In this document: positions 45,001 through 53,600 of the stretch, piece by piece
Position numbering within the stretch: position 1 is the stretch's first letter
Layout of the letters: each line of letters starts with the position of its first letter
Assembly (NCBI RefSeq): GCF_009711405.1
Contig: NZ_SMLW01000675.1
Location: 1 to 64,000, forward strand
Direction: 5' to 3'
Source of the DNA: Fulvivirga kasyanovii
GTDB taxonomy: Bacteria > Bacteroidota > Bacteroidia > Cytophagales > Cyclobacteriaceae
DNA: 64,000 nucleotides
Translations under genes and position numbers: made by a program
Notes under the pieces: generated by a model
What the model saw: only the letters and a program-made list of their open reading frames with translations
What the model was told of the DNA's origin: nothing
The model's database searches: none

Positions 45001-48000
45001 ACCACCTCTGGCAGTGGCTGTCAGGGTGCTGATTTTGATGTGGTATTCAGAATCCGCCCTGAACCGGTTATGGATCCAGCTTTATCTGCCCTGGAAGTTT
45101 GTAGCGATGAAATTTTGAACCTTACCCTGGCCACAAATGGCACTTCGATAGCAGCCGATCGCTATGATGTTTCTTTGGTAAGTCAGGATGCTAATTTAAT
45201 TGGAACGCCTACTACAGGAGCAAATTTATCAGCAACGGCTCTGGTAAATAACAGCTTTGAAAATACCAGTAGCACGGATGGCACCATTATATATAGAGTG
45301 ATACCAAAGAGTCCGGTGGCTAGTGGGGATTGTTCAGGAGATGCCTTCGATATTACGGTTACGGTAGCTCCTGAACCGGTAATGGATCCGGCACTGTCTA
45401 CTTTGAGACTATGTAGTGACGAGCCTTTAAACCTTACCCTGTCCACCAATGGTACTTCAATTACTGCTGATCGGTACGATATTGCGTTAATAAGTCAGAG
45501 TACTAATCTAACAGGAACGGCAAGTACGGGTTCAGATTTGTCTGCAAATGCTCTGGCGGGGGATAGTTTCGAGAATGTAAGCAATACCAGTGGTGCAGTT
45601 GTTTATCGTATTGTTCCAAAAAGTGCAGTAGCAGATGGGGACTGTTCAGGTGATGCTTTTGACATTACAGTAACTGTTGACCCTGAACCCGTCATGGATC
45701 CAGCGCTGGCAGCAATAACCATATGCAGTGATGAAATATTGAACCTAACCCTGGCAACCAATGGTACATCAGTAGCTGCAGACAGGTTTGATGTGAGCCT
45801 GCTAAGTCAGGATGCTAATTTGACAGGAACTCCAACCGTTGGGGTAGATTTGCCCGCAAATGTGTTGGTTAATGATAGTTTTGAGAATGTTAGCAATACC
45901 AGTGGAGATGTAGTTTATAGGATAATACCCAAAAGTGCAGTAGCCAGTGGAGATTGTTTGGGAGACCCTTTTAATATTACCGTAACGGTGGACCCCAAAC
46001 CGGTTGTTGATCCGGCCCTGGTAACATGGGAAGTGTGTAGTGATGAGATACTGAACCTGACATTAAATACAGATGGTAGCTCAGTTGTTGCCGACAGGTA
46101 TGATGTTATATTGGTAAGTCAGTCACCGAATGTGATTGGAACTCCAACTACAGGGGTTGATCTTACACCAACTGCTTTGGTCAATGACAATTTTAGAAAT
46201 GTTAGCGCCAGTAGTGGTAATGTTATTTACAGAGTAACACCTAAAAGTGCCGCTGCAGATGGTAACTGTATAGGAGAAACTTTTGATATCACAGTAACTG
46301 TCAACCCTGAACCGGCTATACACCCGGCATTATCCAGCCTTAATGTATGCAGTGATGATCTGCTTAATATAACATTAACAACTAACGGAACCTCGGTAGC
46401 GGCAGATCGTTATGATATTTCCGTAATTAGTCAGGATCCGAATTTGGCTGGCACCCCGACTGCAGGTGTCGATCTTGCTGACAATGCCCTTGCTAACGAT
46501 ACTTATGAAAATATCAGCGGTACCAGTGGAAATGTTATTTATCAGGTTATTCCAAAAAGTGCTGCTGCCGATGGTAACTGCCTTGGCGATGCTTTTACAA
46601 TTACAGTAACTGTTGATCCTGAACCTGTAATTGACCCTGCTTTGGCAATACAGACCATATGTAGTGGAGATGTGCTTGGTGTTACATTGGCCACTAATGG
46701 TACTTCTGTTTCTGCTGATAGATATGATGTTGCTTTGATCAGTCAGGATGCAAATGTTTCGGGTACGCCTACAATGGGTTCTAATTTAAATGCTAATGCC
46801 CTTGTCAATGACGCCTTTGAAAATATAAGTGGAACAAGTGGCAATGTAGTTTATCGCATAACACCAAAGAGTGCCGTTGCGGATGGAAATTGTACAGGTG
46901 ATGCTTTTGATATTACAGTTGTGGTTAACCCTGAGCCGGTTATGGAACCTTCACTAGCCACGTTGACCATTTGTAGCGAAGATTTATTGGGTATAAATTT
47001 AACAACCAATGGTACCTCAATCGGAGCAGACCGTTTTGATATTGATCTGGTTAGCCAGGATGCTAATCTTAACGGCACACCTACTACAGGCCCCGATCTT
47101 TCTGCTAATGCCATCTCCAATGATCTTTTTGAAAATGTAAGTAATACCAGTGGCGAAGTTATCTATAGAGTAACACCAAAAAGCTCTGTAGCAGATGGAG
47201 ATTGTGTTGGTGATCCGTTTATAATAACAGTAACCGTTGATCCGGAGCCGGTAATGGATCCGACGCTGTCAGCATTGACTGTATGTAGTGATGAAATACT
47301 GAACCTGACATTAGCAACAAATGGAACCTCTATAGCGGCAGATCGCTATGATATTGGATTGGTAAGTCAGGATGTTTTTATTACCGGAACGCCTTCAACA
47401 GGATCTGACCAGCCTGCCAATGCTTTGATAAATGATAGTTTTGAAAACCTTACCAATACAACAGGCACAGTTGTTTATAGAATAACCCCTAAAAGTGCGG
47501 CTGCTGATGGCGATTGTACAGGAAATTCGTTTGATATTACAGTGACGGTTCAGCCGGAACCTTCAGTAGACCCTGCATTGGCAAATACTACAATTTGCAG
47601 TGATGAACCGTTGGGAGTGGTACTGACAACAGCAGCAGGTTCGATAGGAGCCGACCGTTATGATATAGCACTGGTAAGCCAGGATGCTAACCTGATCGGT
47701 GGCGCAACCACTGGGTCTGATCTTACCGCCAATGCAATAGCAACAGATAGCTATGAGAACACCAGTAACACCAGCGGGGATGTTGTTTACAGGATAACAC
47801 CCAAAAGTGCAGCAGCAAATGGTAACTGCACGGGAGATCCTTTTGATATAACAATAACTATTAATCCTGAGCCTGTAATTGACCCGGCTCTAGCTACATT
47901 AACTGTTTGTAGTGATGAAGTGCTGAATTTAACATTGGCTACAAACGGTACCAGTATAGGAGCTGATCGCTATGATATAACTGTTATAAGCAAGGATGCG

Positions 48001-50061
48001 AACCTTACAGGTACACCAACAACGGGGACAGATATGGCCGCCAATGCCATTGTTAATGATAGTTATCAAAACGTCAGCAATCTTCCGGGCAATATCATTT
48101 ATAGCATAACGCCCAAGAGCGCAGCAGCAGATGGAGATTGTACAGGTAATCCTTTCAATATTACAGTGACGGTCAATCCTGAGCCGGTTATTAACCCTGC
48201 CCTGGCGACAGCTACCGTATGTAGCGATGAAGCGCTGAACCTGACATTAAATACTAATGGTATAAGTATTGGAGCTGATCGTTACGATATTTCATTAATT
48301 AGTCAGGATGCTAACCTTTCCGGTAGCCCGACTGTCGGACCTGATTTAGCCGCAAATGCATTGGTAAATGATAGTTATGAAAACCTGAGTGCTACGCCGG
48401 GTAATGTAGTTTACAGTGTTGTTCCGAAAAGTTCTGCGGCGAATGGTGATTGTACCGGAGATGCCTTTACCATTACGGTAACTGTTGATCCTGAGCCTGT
48501 AGTTGACCCTGCTTTGTCCACATTGGCAGTTTGTAGTGATGAACCTCTGAACCTTACGTTAGCGACCAATGGCACTTCAATAGGAGCAGACCGCTATGAT
48601 ATTATAATGGTTAGTCAGGATGTGAACCTTACCGGAACAGCTACAGTGGGTGCTAATTTAGCCGCCAATGCTCTGGCAGGTGATAGTTTTGAAAACCTCA
48701 CAAACATTCCGAGAAATGTAGTTTATGAAGTAACACCTAAAAGTGCAGCAGCAGACGGAGATTGTACTGGTGATCCGTTTAATATCACCGTAACCATCCA
48801 GCCAGAACCAGTTGTAGACCCTTCTTTGTCATCGCTTACGGTTTGTAGTGATGAAATACTGAACCTTACTTTATTTACAACTATAACCAGTATAGGAGCC
48901 GATCGCTATGATATTGCTTTGATAAGCCAGGATGCTAATGTAATAGGCACTCCAACTACCGGACCGGATATGGCCGCCAACTCTCTTATAAATGACAATT
49001 TCGAAAACACAAGTGCCACTCCGGGTACAGTGGTCTATGAAATTACACCTAAAAGTTCAGCCGCTAATGGTGATTGTACCGGCGATCCTTTTAATATCAC
49101 GGTTACGGTTAATCCGGAGCCGGTCGTAGACCCTGCTTTGGCAACTTTGGATGTTTGTAGTGATGAGCCATTAAGCCTTACATTGACCACAAATGGTAGC
49201 AGTGTCGGAGCAGATCGGTATAACATTATACTTCTAAGCCAGGATGCCAATGTATCGGGAACCGCTACAACAGGAACTGACTCTGCTCCTGCGGCCCTCG
49301 TCAATGATAGTTTTGAAAATGTAAGCTCAACAACCGGTAATGTAGTTTATCAGGTAACACCCATAAGCTCGGCAGCCGATGGAGATTGTGTTGGCGATCC
49401 TTTTGTGATAACAGTGACAGTCCACCCGGAGCCTGTAATGGATCCTGTTTTGGCAGCAACTACCGTCTGTAGTGATGAGCCACTGAACCTGACCCTGACA
49501 ACCAATGGAACCAGTATAGCAGCCGACAGGTATGATATAACCTTAGTGAGCCAGGATGCATTTATCACTGGTACAGCTACCGCCGGGTCAGACCAGCCTG
49601 CCAATGCTTTAGTCAACGACAGTTTTGAAAATCTGACCAATACTGCTGGTACAGTTGTGTATCAGGTTACACCAAAAAGCTCTGCAGCCGATGGAGATTG
49701 TATTGGTGATCCGTTTACAATAACCGTAACGGTTGACCCCGAGCCGGTTGTTGACCCCGCTTTGGCCAATATTACAGTGTGTAGTGATGAATTACTGAGT
49801 TTCAATCTGGCCACCAGCTCAACGAGCATATCGGCCAATAGATACGATGTTATTCTGATTAGCCAGGATGCCAATGTTATTGGAACACCAACTGTTGGGG
49901 CAAATGTAAGTGCCAATGCACTGTTTAATGATAGTTTTGAAAATACCAGCAATACACAGGTGCTATTGTGTATCAGGTTACACCAAAAAGTTCTGCGGCA
50001 AATGGTGATTGTACAGGAGATCCATTTAACATTACCATTACTGTTAACCCTGAACCGGTAG
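39001..50061 (+). CDS. Giant T9SS-type adhesin, 5' part (frameshifted near 49957)
   Basis: I place the start at the ATG at 39001, directly before a signal peptide (MKVVYKLTSHLFLLVLLILAGFDGFAG); an ATG at 38953 would add 16 residues without a signal. This frame ends at 50061, but from about 49957 it reads nonsense because one base is missing. The true product would be 5262 residues ending at 54788. The first 2020 residues hold varied beta-sandwich modules, including the WNVCNPYDD module shared with the protein at 56026 and a jelly-roll-like insertion (about 1218-1375). From 45061 come 18 tandem 104-residue PKD-like units with two cysteines each (VCSDE, GDCTGD). It is exported by Sec and then by the type IX system; a PorP/SprF gene follows the 3' part. 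Likely surface adhesin or gliding/attachment fibre. Confidence 0.85.
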   Translation: MKVVYKLTSHLFLLVLLILAGFDGFAGFRDNCEEPLSANSYNELNLYSASVDFTPGSLFAGFARTSSWLRASMNEAGTIYFALYSSNPGTLTANQIRIDALNLGGVTASRIRGQAETFSAADTPDNPSFPGTPYTGARFTGLTNNTTYYYAMVAFDVGDVNAGTVVQGSDATAAQNCSVAFPNSGQAGSDVNVCGPRQVQFNLVLTGIDYEDPYTLSYLYYFDYENSGFGTPTIVSPTLDNPSELNVSSQSWSASANYTFPDNGTDCSYLTRAHLRYTDSGVICTSVFQEQTYEVFDDLANGALGQIDITDPLEGDDEIEVCEGESVTVTFNNESTVNCVSPIEVDKKNTRIRWYQYIYGVNSGDSDFLADVEVDATADGEGIQSSFPYAGPIKVLSSPVDENTPLPGTYDINVLPTNVYAPSGKRFVVRLRMWNVCNPYDDTPGPEFPITNLTPSSGDLADGDEAPITDDATIVLVQQPPVAVAVDKEICNGGVLPNFEVTVPAPGTFDIINWYDDDPSAGGNLITTNTSTTLSASSGGVNNSTTAGQYTVWVSYQRPTTGVGTVCTSEPIPTSIYIREDLVQPDAISGSSEICNGTNNVSFSLPTPAAPTAIGGITEYEWSTTGGSGVNLNATTGQSITANFNLGGSFSSVTRTIRVRRKYSTAPDCYSNYRNFTVTIYNTTLGGIINSDNVICEGESTGVLTLTGHRGDVVRWERQVNNGGFVDIGNAGNTSFQETLVAEGTYDYRAIIENGVCTTETSADATITVNPVPVKPTITEVGDGTNICADGSQTILQSDNTDGDADEYAWFKDPDLSTPIQQNTSNQLVLDLVSESGRYYVQTIGIDPTNCESQLSDPIDIVINPLPTATIAGGGSVCAGNPAPPAVVTLTGTGPYNITYTRDGVPATVNGITSPYTIPGSTSVVDGLDDTYEITSVTDLGTSINCTVTSPSANITGSATIAVSAVAPPAIESVTVETAVCDDGASTDAPDIIIDLSPDDNTQQYDITYNINGGSSIVITNQPVDALGVFRIQPDYTADLGGTPGTYSYEITSIVNVTSSCTATGLPSGPHNVIINPRPADPTNPVDAIACSTDLTGATLSVDAPPAGNIIHWYQDAALTVDADPAFGTVSGAQGELFTPSSTTTATFYAVVESNTAPTNCESLNAVSVVHTQDLAPSSADADADDDLTLLETCTDQITLGAVPADNGGSGIWTYSGLLFYEDFESSANGTIVDNDQFGWSRNTNSLSLDADTHFEVRNNYFEARDLDGIDVDWISNDIDISGVTNIDVSVDVAEAGVHEGADHIEIYYQIDANPIQLIASVNNNFSTPDGAFVNLSGSLVSGGGSALKIIVRVQNSANDEFLRFDNVVVRDQSANTLSFSNISDENAVVSGLPVGTTTLTWTVSSALGVCSPTSQTVDVIRNPLPVANDPLPELCEELPQSSNIVTGVDLTAYNDQITGIVGSTGRIVQFFTDPPPVNLIADPTNVDVSNGTIIYTRVTDTGTSANTSCEQDGAITFTVHTLPDAIDQGATNSETVFCEETVGSGDKDDIDLTTLNDNVTNNSADRTVEWFVDPGGVVTVPSDLTGFEIISPADTDVDDVQDGDIFYAVITDNNTLCQDIAAVEFTINPRPVDNSIITPDNTTPASYTICKSSNIQIFQVDDALNPGSTYSWSVPTGTGEFVQVGGSNDFFVLLRFPNEVLAPGLPVTVTETSADGCVGNTNTIMIIVDDAPAKPIIAGDSEVCTGQQNVVYSITAPTGGSTYTWNVPGTLGSIVSGQGTDEIVVNIGTATGNITVTETSSAGCTSPAADPFAVTVNPRPVMTSSNAEEICSGGAVNSVLTFTSSIPGSTFAWEVISKTGPIGGASVGQTGAGNITQVLTNTSGAVGSVTYEVTPTSPDNCDGNTQVVVITVNPEPVGQDDLELYCSDVPLNYNIQVDNINGLGNSLASEFTYTVISSDPGNVPAGADRAVASGDPITDTYTNTGATNVDITYTITPFETTSGSGCQGADFDVVFRIRPEPVMDPALSALEVCSDEILNLTLATNGTSIAADRYDVSLVSQDANLIGTPTTGANLSATALVNNSFENTSSTDGTIIYRVIPKSPVASGDCSGDAFDITVTVAPEPVMDPALSTLRLCSDEPLNLTLSTNGTSITADRYDIALISQSTNLTGTASTGSDLSANALAGDSFENVSNTSGAVVYRIVPKSAVADGDCSGDAFDITVTVDPEPVMDPALAAITICSDEILNLTLATNGTSVAADRFDVSLLSQDANLTGTPTVGVDLPANVLVNDSFENVSNTSGDVVYRIIPKSAVASGDCLGDPFNITVTVDPKPVVDPALVTWEVCSDEILNLTLNTDGSSVVADRYDVILVSQSPNVIGTPTTGVDLTPTALVNDNFRNVSASSGNVIYRVTPKSAAADGNCIGETFDITVTVNPEPAIHPALSSLNVCSDDLLNITLTTNGTSVAADRYDISVISQDPNLAGTPTAGVDLADNALANDTYENISGTSGNVIYQVIPKSAAADGNCLGDAFTITVTVDPEPVIDPALAIQTICSGDVLGVTLATNGTSVSADRYDVALISQDANVSGTPTMGSNLNANALVNDAFENISGTSGNVVYRITPKSAVADGNCTGDAFDITVVVNPEPVMEPSLATLTICSEDLLGINLTTNGTSIGADRFDIDLVSQDANLNGTPTTGPDLSANAISNDLFENVSNTSGEVIYRVTPKSSVADGDCVGDPFIITVTVDPEPVMDPTLSALTVCSDEILNLTLATNGTSIAADRYDIGLVSQDVFITGTPSTGSDQPANALINDSFENLTNTTGTVVYRITPKSAAADGDCTGNSFDITVTVQPEPSVDPALANTTICSDEPLGVVLTTAAGSIGADRYDIALVSQDANLIGGATTGSDLTANAIATDSYENTSNTSGDVVYRITPKSAAANGNCTGDPFDITITINPEPVIDPALATLTVCSDEVLNLTLATNGTSIGADRYDITVISKDANLTGTPTTGTDMAANAIVNDSYQNVSNLPGNIIYSITPKSAAADGDCTGNPFNITVTVNPEPVINPALATATVCSDEALNLTLNTNGISIGADRYDISLISQDANLSGSPTVGPDLAANALVNDSYENLSATPGNVVYSVVPKSSAANGDCTGDAFTITVTVDPEPVVDPALSTLAVCSDEPLNLTLATNGTSIGADRYDIIMVSQDVNLTGTATVGANLAANALAGDSFENLTNIPRNVVYEVTPKSAAADGDCTGDPFNITVTIQPEPVVDPSLSSLTVCSDEILNLTLFTTITSIGADRYDIALISQDANVIGTPTTGPDMAANSLINDNFENTSATPGTVVYEITPKSSAANGDCTGDPFNITVTVNPEPVVDPALATLDVCSDEPLSLTLTTNGSSVGADRYNIILLSQDANVSGTATTGTDSAPAALVNDSFENVSSTTGNVVYQVTPISSAADGDCVGDPFVITVTVHPEPVMDPVLAATTVCSDEPLNLTLTTNGTSIAADRYDITLVSQDAFITGTATAGSDQPANALVNDSFENLTNTAGTVVYQVTPKSSAADGDCIGDPFTITVTVDPEPVVDPALANITVCSDELLSFNLATSSTSISANRYDVILISQDANVIGTPTVGANVSANALFNDSFENTSNTQVLLCIRLHQKVLRQMVIVQEIHLTLPLLLTLNR

Positions 50062-50675
50062 TTGATCCTGCACTGGCCAGTATTGAAGTGTGTAGTGATG
50101 AGGTATTGAACATTACTTTGAATACTAATGGAACTTCCATTGCCGCCGATCGATATGATGTTTCTCTTGTTAGCCAAAGTGGGAACCTAATTGGCGGGGC
50201 TACAATAGGAAGTAATCTGGCAGCAAATGCTCTGTCTAACGATAGCTATGAAAATGTTAGCGGAACAGACGGTACTGTGGTTTACAGAGTTACGCCAAAA
50301 AGCGCCGCGGCAGATGGTGATTGTATAGGCAATCCTTTTGATATCACAGTTACAGTTCACCCAGAGCCGGTAATTGATCCGACATTGGCTTCTGCAAATA
50401 TTTGCAGCTCTGAGATTACCGGTGTGGTTTTCGATACCAATGGAGTTTCCATAGGAGCAGCATCTTATGATGTTGTAGTAGTAAGCCAGGATGCTGCGCT
50501 GAGCGGATCCGCAACGGTTGGACCTGGCCTTACTGCCAATGCCATTGAGAACGATGTATTTACTAACGTAACCAGCACGCCACTTACTATTATTTACAGG
50601 GTAACCCCAAGAAGTGCAGTGGCAGATGGTGACTGTATAGGTGATCCGTTTGACATAGCCATTACAGTTGACCCC
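45061..50675 (+). repeat. 18 tandem 312-nt coding repeats (104 residues each)
   Basis: Units start at E-P-V. Observed starts at 45061, 45373, 45685, 45997, 47557 and 48493 lie exactly on a 312-base grid. Unit 17 starts at 50052, one base early, because of the single-base deletion in unit 16. Unit 18 starts at 50364 and a divergent copy at 50676. Units share VCSDEILNLTL, NGTSIAADRYD, LVSQDA, NDSFENVSNTSG, YRITPKSAA and GDCTGDPFDITVTV. Further, more divergent copies follow to about 51600. Amino-acid identity is high but codons differ widely. Confidence 0.92.
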
Positions 50676-53600
50676 GAGCCAGCATTGAATCCAGGACTTG
50701 ATAATAATGGGTGCAGTGATGAAATTACCAATATCACACTGAGTACCAATGGCCTTTCTGTGGCTGCCAACACGTATCGTTTAGAAGGCGTTAACATTCC
50801 GGCTGTAGCAGGCTTCTCTGCCGCACCGGGCAATGCTGTAGTGGGCTCTACCGGAAACCTGAATTTGATCAGAAATGACGTATTCACCAATACCTCTTCG
50901 GCGCCTGTAACAGTCACTTACCAGATCAGGCCGATAAGTGTAGGGCCGCTGTCTTGTGAGGGGGCCATAGAAACGATCGATTTCGAAGTATTGCCAGAAC
51001 CGGTATTGGATCTTTCTTTGTCTCCTGCACCGGTTTGTAGTGATGTGGCATTTGGTTATACATTAAATACCGTAGCCAGTTCAGTCGCTGCAACCAGTTA
51101 TAATATAATCAGTGTAACCGCTAACCCTAACCTGACACCGGTAGTGGTTACTACAGGTAATGGTTTGCCCGCCAATGCACTGGCCGGGGATATTTTTACA
51201 AATACCACAAGTTCACCGTTAACTGTTGTTTATCGCATAGTTCCTGTATCAGGAGACAATTGTCAGGGTGATGCTGAGGACATAACTTTTACGGTTAATC
51301 CTGCACCGCAGATGGCAGACCTTGATAACACGGTTTGTAGTGACGAAGCCTCAGGTATAGTACTGGCAACTACAGCTACCAGTGTAGGTGCTGCAAGCTA
51401 CGAAATCATGGATATCAGAGTGGCTGCCGGTTTGGTGGCAAATGCAGGAAATGCAACGGTTGGTTTAACTACGGATGTTAATGAAATAGCCGGAGACATT
51501 TTCACTAATAGCACCAATGGTCCCTTGACAGTGGAGTATGATGTAGTGCCAATTTCAGGTGCATCTTGCAGAGGGCCAGAGACGCCACCTGCAACCATTG
51601 TGTTAACTATTGAGCCAGCAATTGTAGTTGATGACCCGGCTGATGAGAACCTTTGTAGTGGAGAAACAACGAATATCACGCTGACTTCACCAACAAATCC
51701 ATCTTCCGGAGACGTAACCTTCAATTATTCTGCGGTAGCATCAGGCGCCGTGACAGGGTTTATTCCTGCATTAAATAACCTTCCTGAGAATTTTGTTATT
51801 GCTCATACATTGGTGAACAATGACAATACTCCACAAACGGTTACTTACACCATTACTCCGGTAGCTTCTGCGGCCAATGAAGGAGCAGGGTGTAACGGAG
51901 CTTCGGAAACTGTGGTAGTTACAGTAGAACCTCGTCCTGTGATGAATGTTTCATCTACGGTTCAAACCGTATGTGAGGGAGATGCTACTTCTATCGAGCT
52001 GACAACACCGACGACACCTTCATCAGGTAATGTGTTCTTCCGACTGGATAACGTAGTGGCTAATGGAGGTGTGACAGGCGCATCAACGATTGGGGATATT
52101 TTCAATGATGGAGATTTCTTGGCCGATGTATTAAGTAACCCGAGCAATTCACCGCAGCAGGTAAAATATACATTTACCCCTGTAACTTCTGCTAGTTTGG
52201 GAACGGGAGGTGCATGTGAAGGTGCTTCCGTAGATGTAACGATTACAGTTAACCCCGAACCTAACGTAGTTGCAAGCCAGACTACTGTGGATATTTGTAG
52301 TGGAGACATCCTGAACGTGTCTTTCTCAGAGCCTCAGGGCATCGCCAACACCTTGTTTAAATGGACAGTAGCTGATAACCCGAATGTAACCGGAGAGAGC
52401 GATGGGTTTGGTAACCTGCTGTTCCAGGTTCTTTTTAATAGTGGCAATACACCAGAAACCTTGATCTATACCGTTACGCCAGAAACCAATGGCTGCGAAG
52501 GACCATCTACTACAGTTACGGTTAATGTTGCCCCGACTCCAAACATTAATGTGGCCTCTAACTTTATCTCTGTATGTGAAGGAGATCCTGCAAATCCGCT
52601 TTCTATAGAGTTGGATGGAGATGTAGCCAGTACAACCTTCTTCTGGACGGCAACATCATCTAATACTGATATATCGGGATATTCAGGTGGCTCGGGTACT
52701 AATGGAGACTTTATCAATCAGGTGATTTATAATGATGGCATAGCCCCGGGAACAGTAACCTACACCATCAGGCCTGTAGGTCCTACAGGGTGTCAGGGTG
52801 CGCCACAAACGGTGATTGCAAGCATCGGTCCGAGAATTACTGGCCAGTTCCTATCATCGGATATTCCGAAATGCAATGATACTAATCCAACCTTCTTAAC
52901 TTTGCAGTTCACCGGAATACCGCCTTTTGAGATAGAGTACAGCGATGGTGCCACTACAACTTTATTGACTGGTATCCCCAATTTTCATGTTCTTCAGGTT
53001 AACCCAACGGTGACAACAACTTATTCCATTGTATCTGTCACGGATGCTAATGGATGCTCAGCGTTACCTGCCAATCAAACTGGTACGCAGGCGGTTACGG
53101 TGACAGTTAATGAAGTAGACGCGACATTTCAGGTTGTAGGCGATGACACTGGGTGCTCTCCTCTTACAGTGAATTTTTCTTTCAATCAAGAGGCAGGTGT
53201 TGATTATACTTGGTCATGGTTTGATGGCACCCCTGACGAAGACATAAATGCTACTACGACTGTGAACGGACAAATTGTTACTCATACATTTGAGAATTTT
53301 TCAACATCATCAAATTTTGAAGCTCAAGTTCAACTTGTTGCGACTAAAGGTAGTTGTGTCGATTTTAGTACTAAAACAGTTACAGTTTTCCCTACAATAA
53401 GACCAAATGTAATTGCCAATAGCCCAACCACCATTTGTGGTGGAGGTAATGTTTCCTTTAGCAACTTTACCCTTGGAGCAAGTACGCATAAGTGGTTCTA
53501 CAGAAGGCAGGGAGTGAGTGAGGAGATTGATGTGAGGGCGACCGCTGCTGGAGTGAACTATGATTTGGTCAATACATCTTCTCAGAATCCGATAATTTAT

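Noticed and set aside
49951-49970. Programmed ribosomal frameshift in the adhesin
   Set aside because: No slippery heptamer or stimulatory stem is seen, and the grid shift shows a missing base relative to the other units.
49650-50177. Long - strand frames across the giant adhesin
   Set aside because: They occur in every repeat unit because of regular codon patterns; they have no start signals or family likeness.
45061-50675. CRISPR array
   Set aside because: The repeats are long, translated and directly adjacent with no spacers; they are protein repeats.
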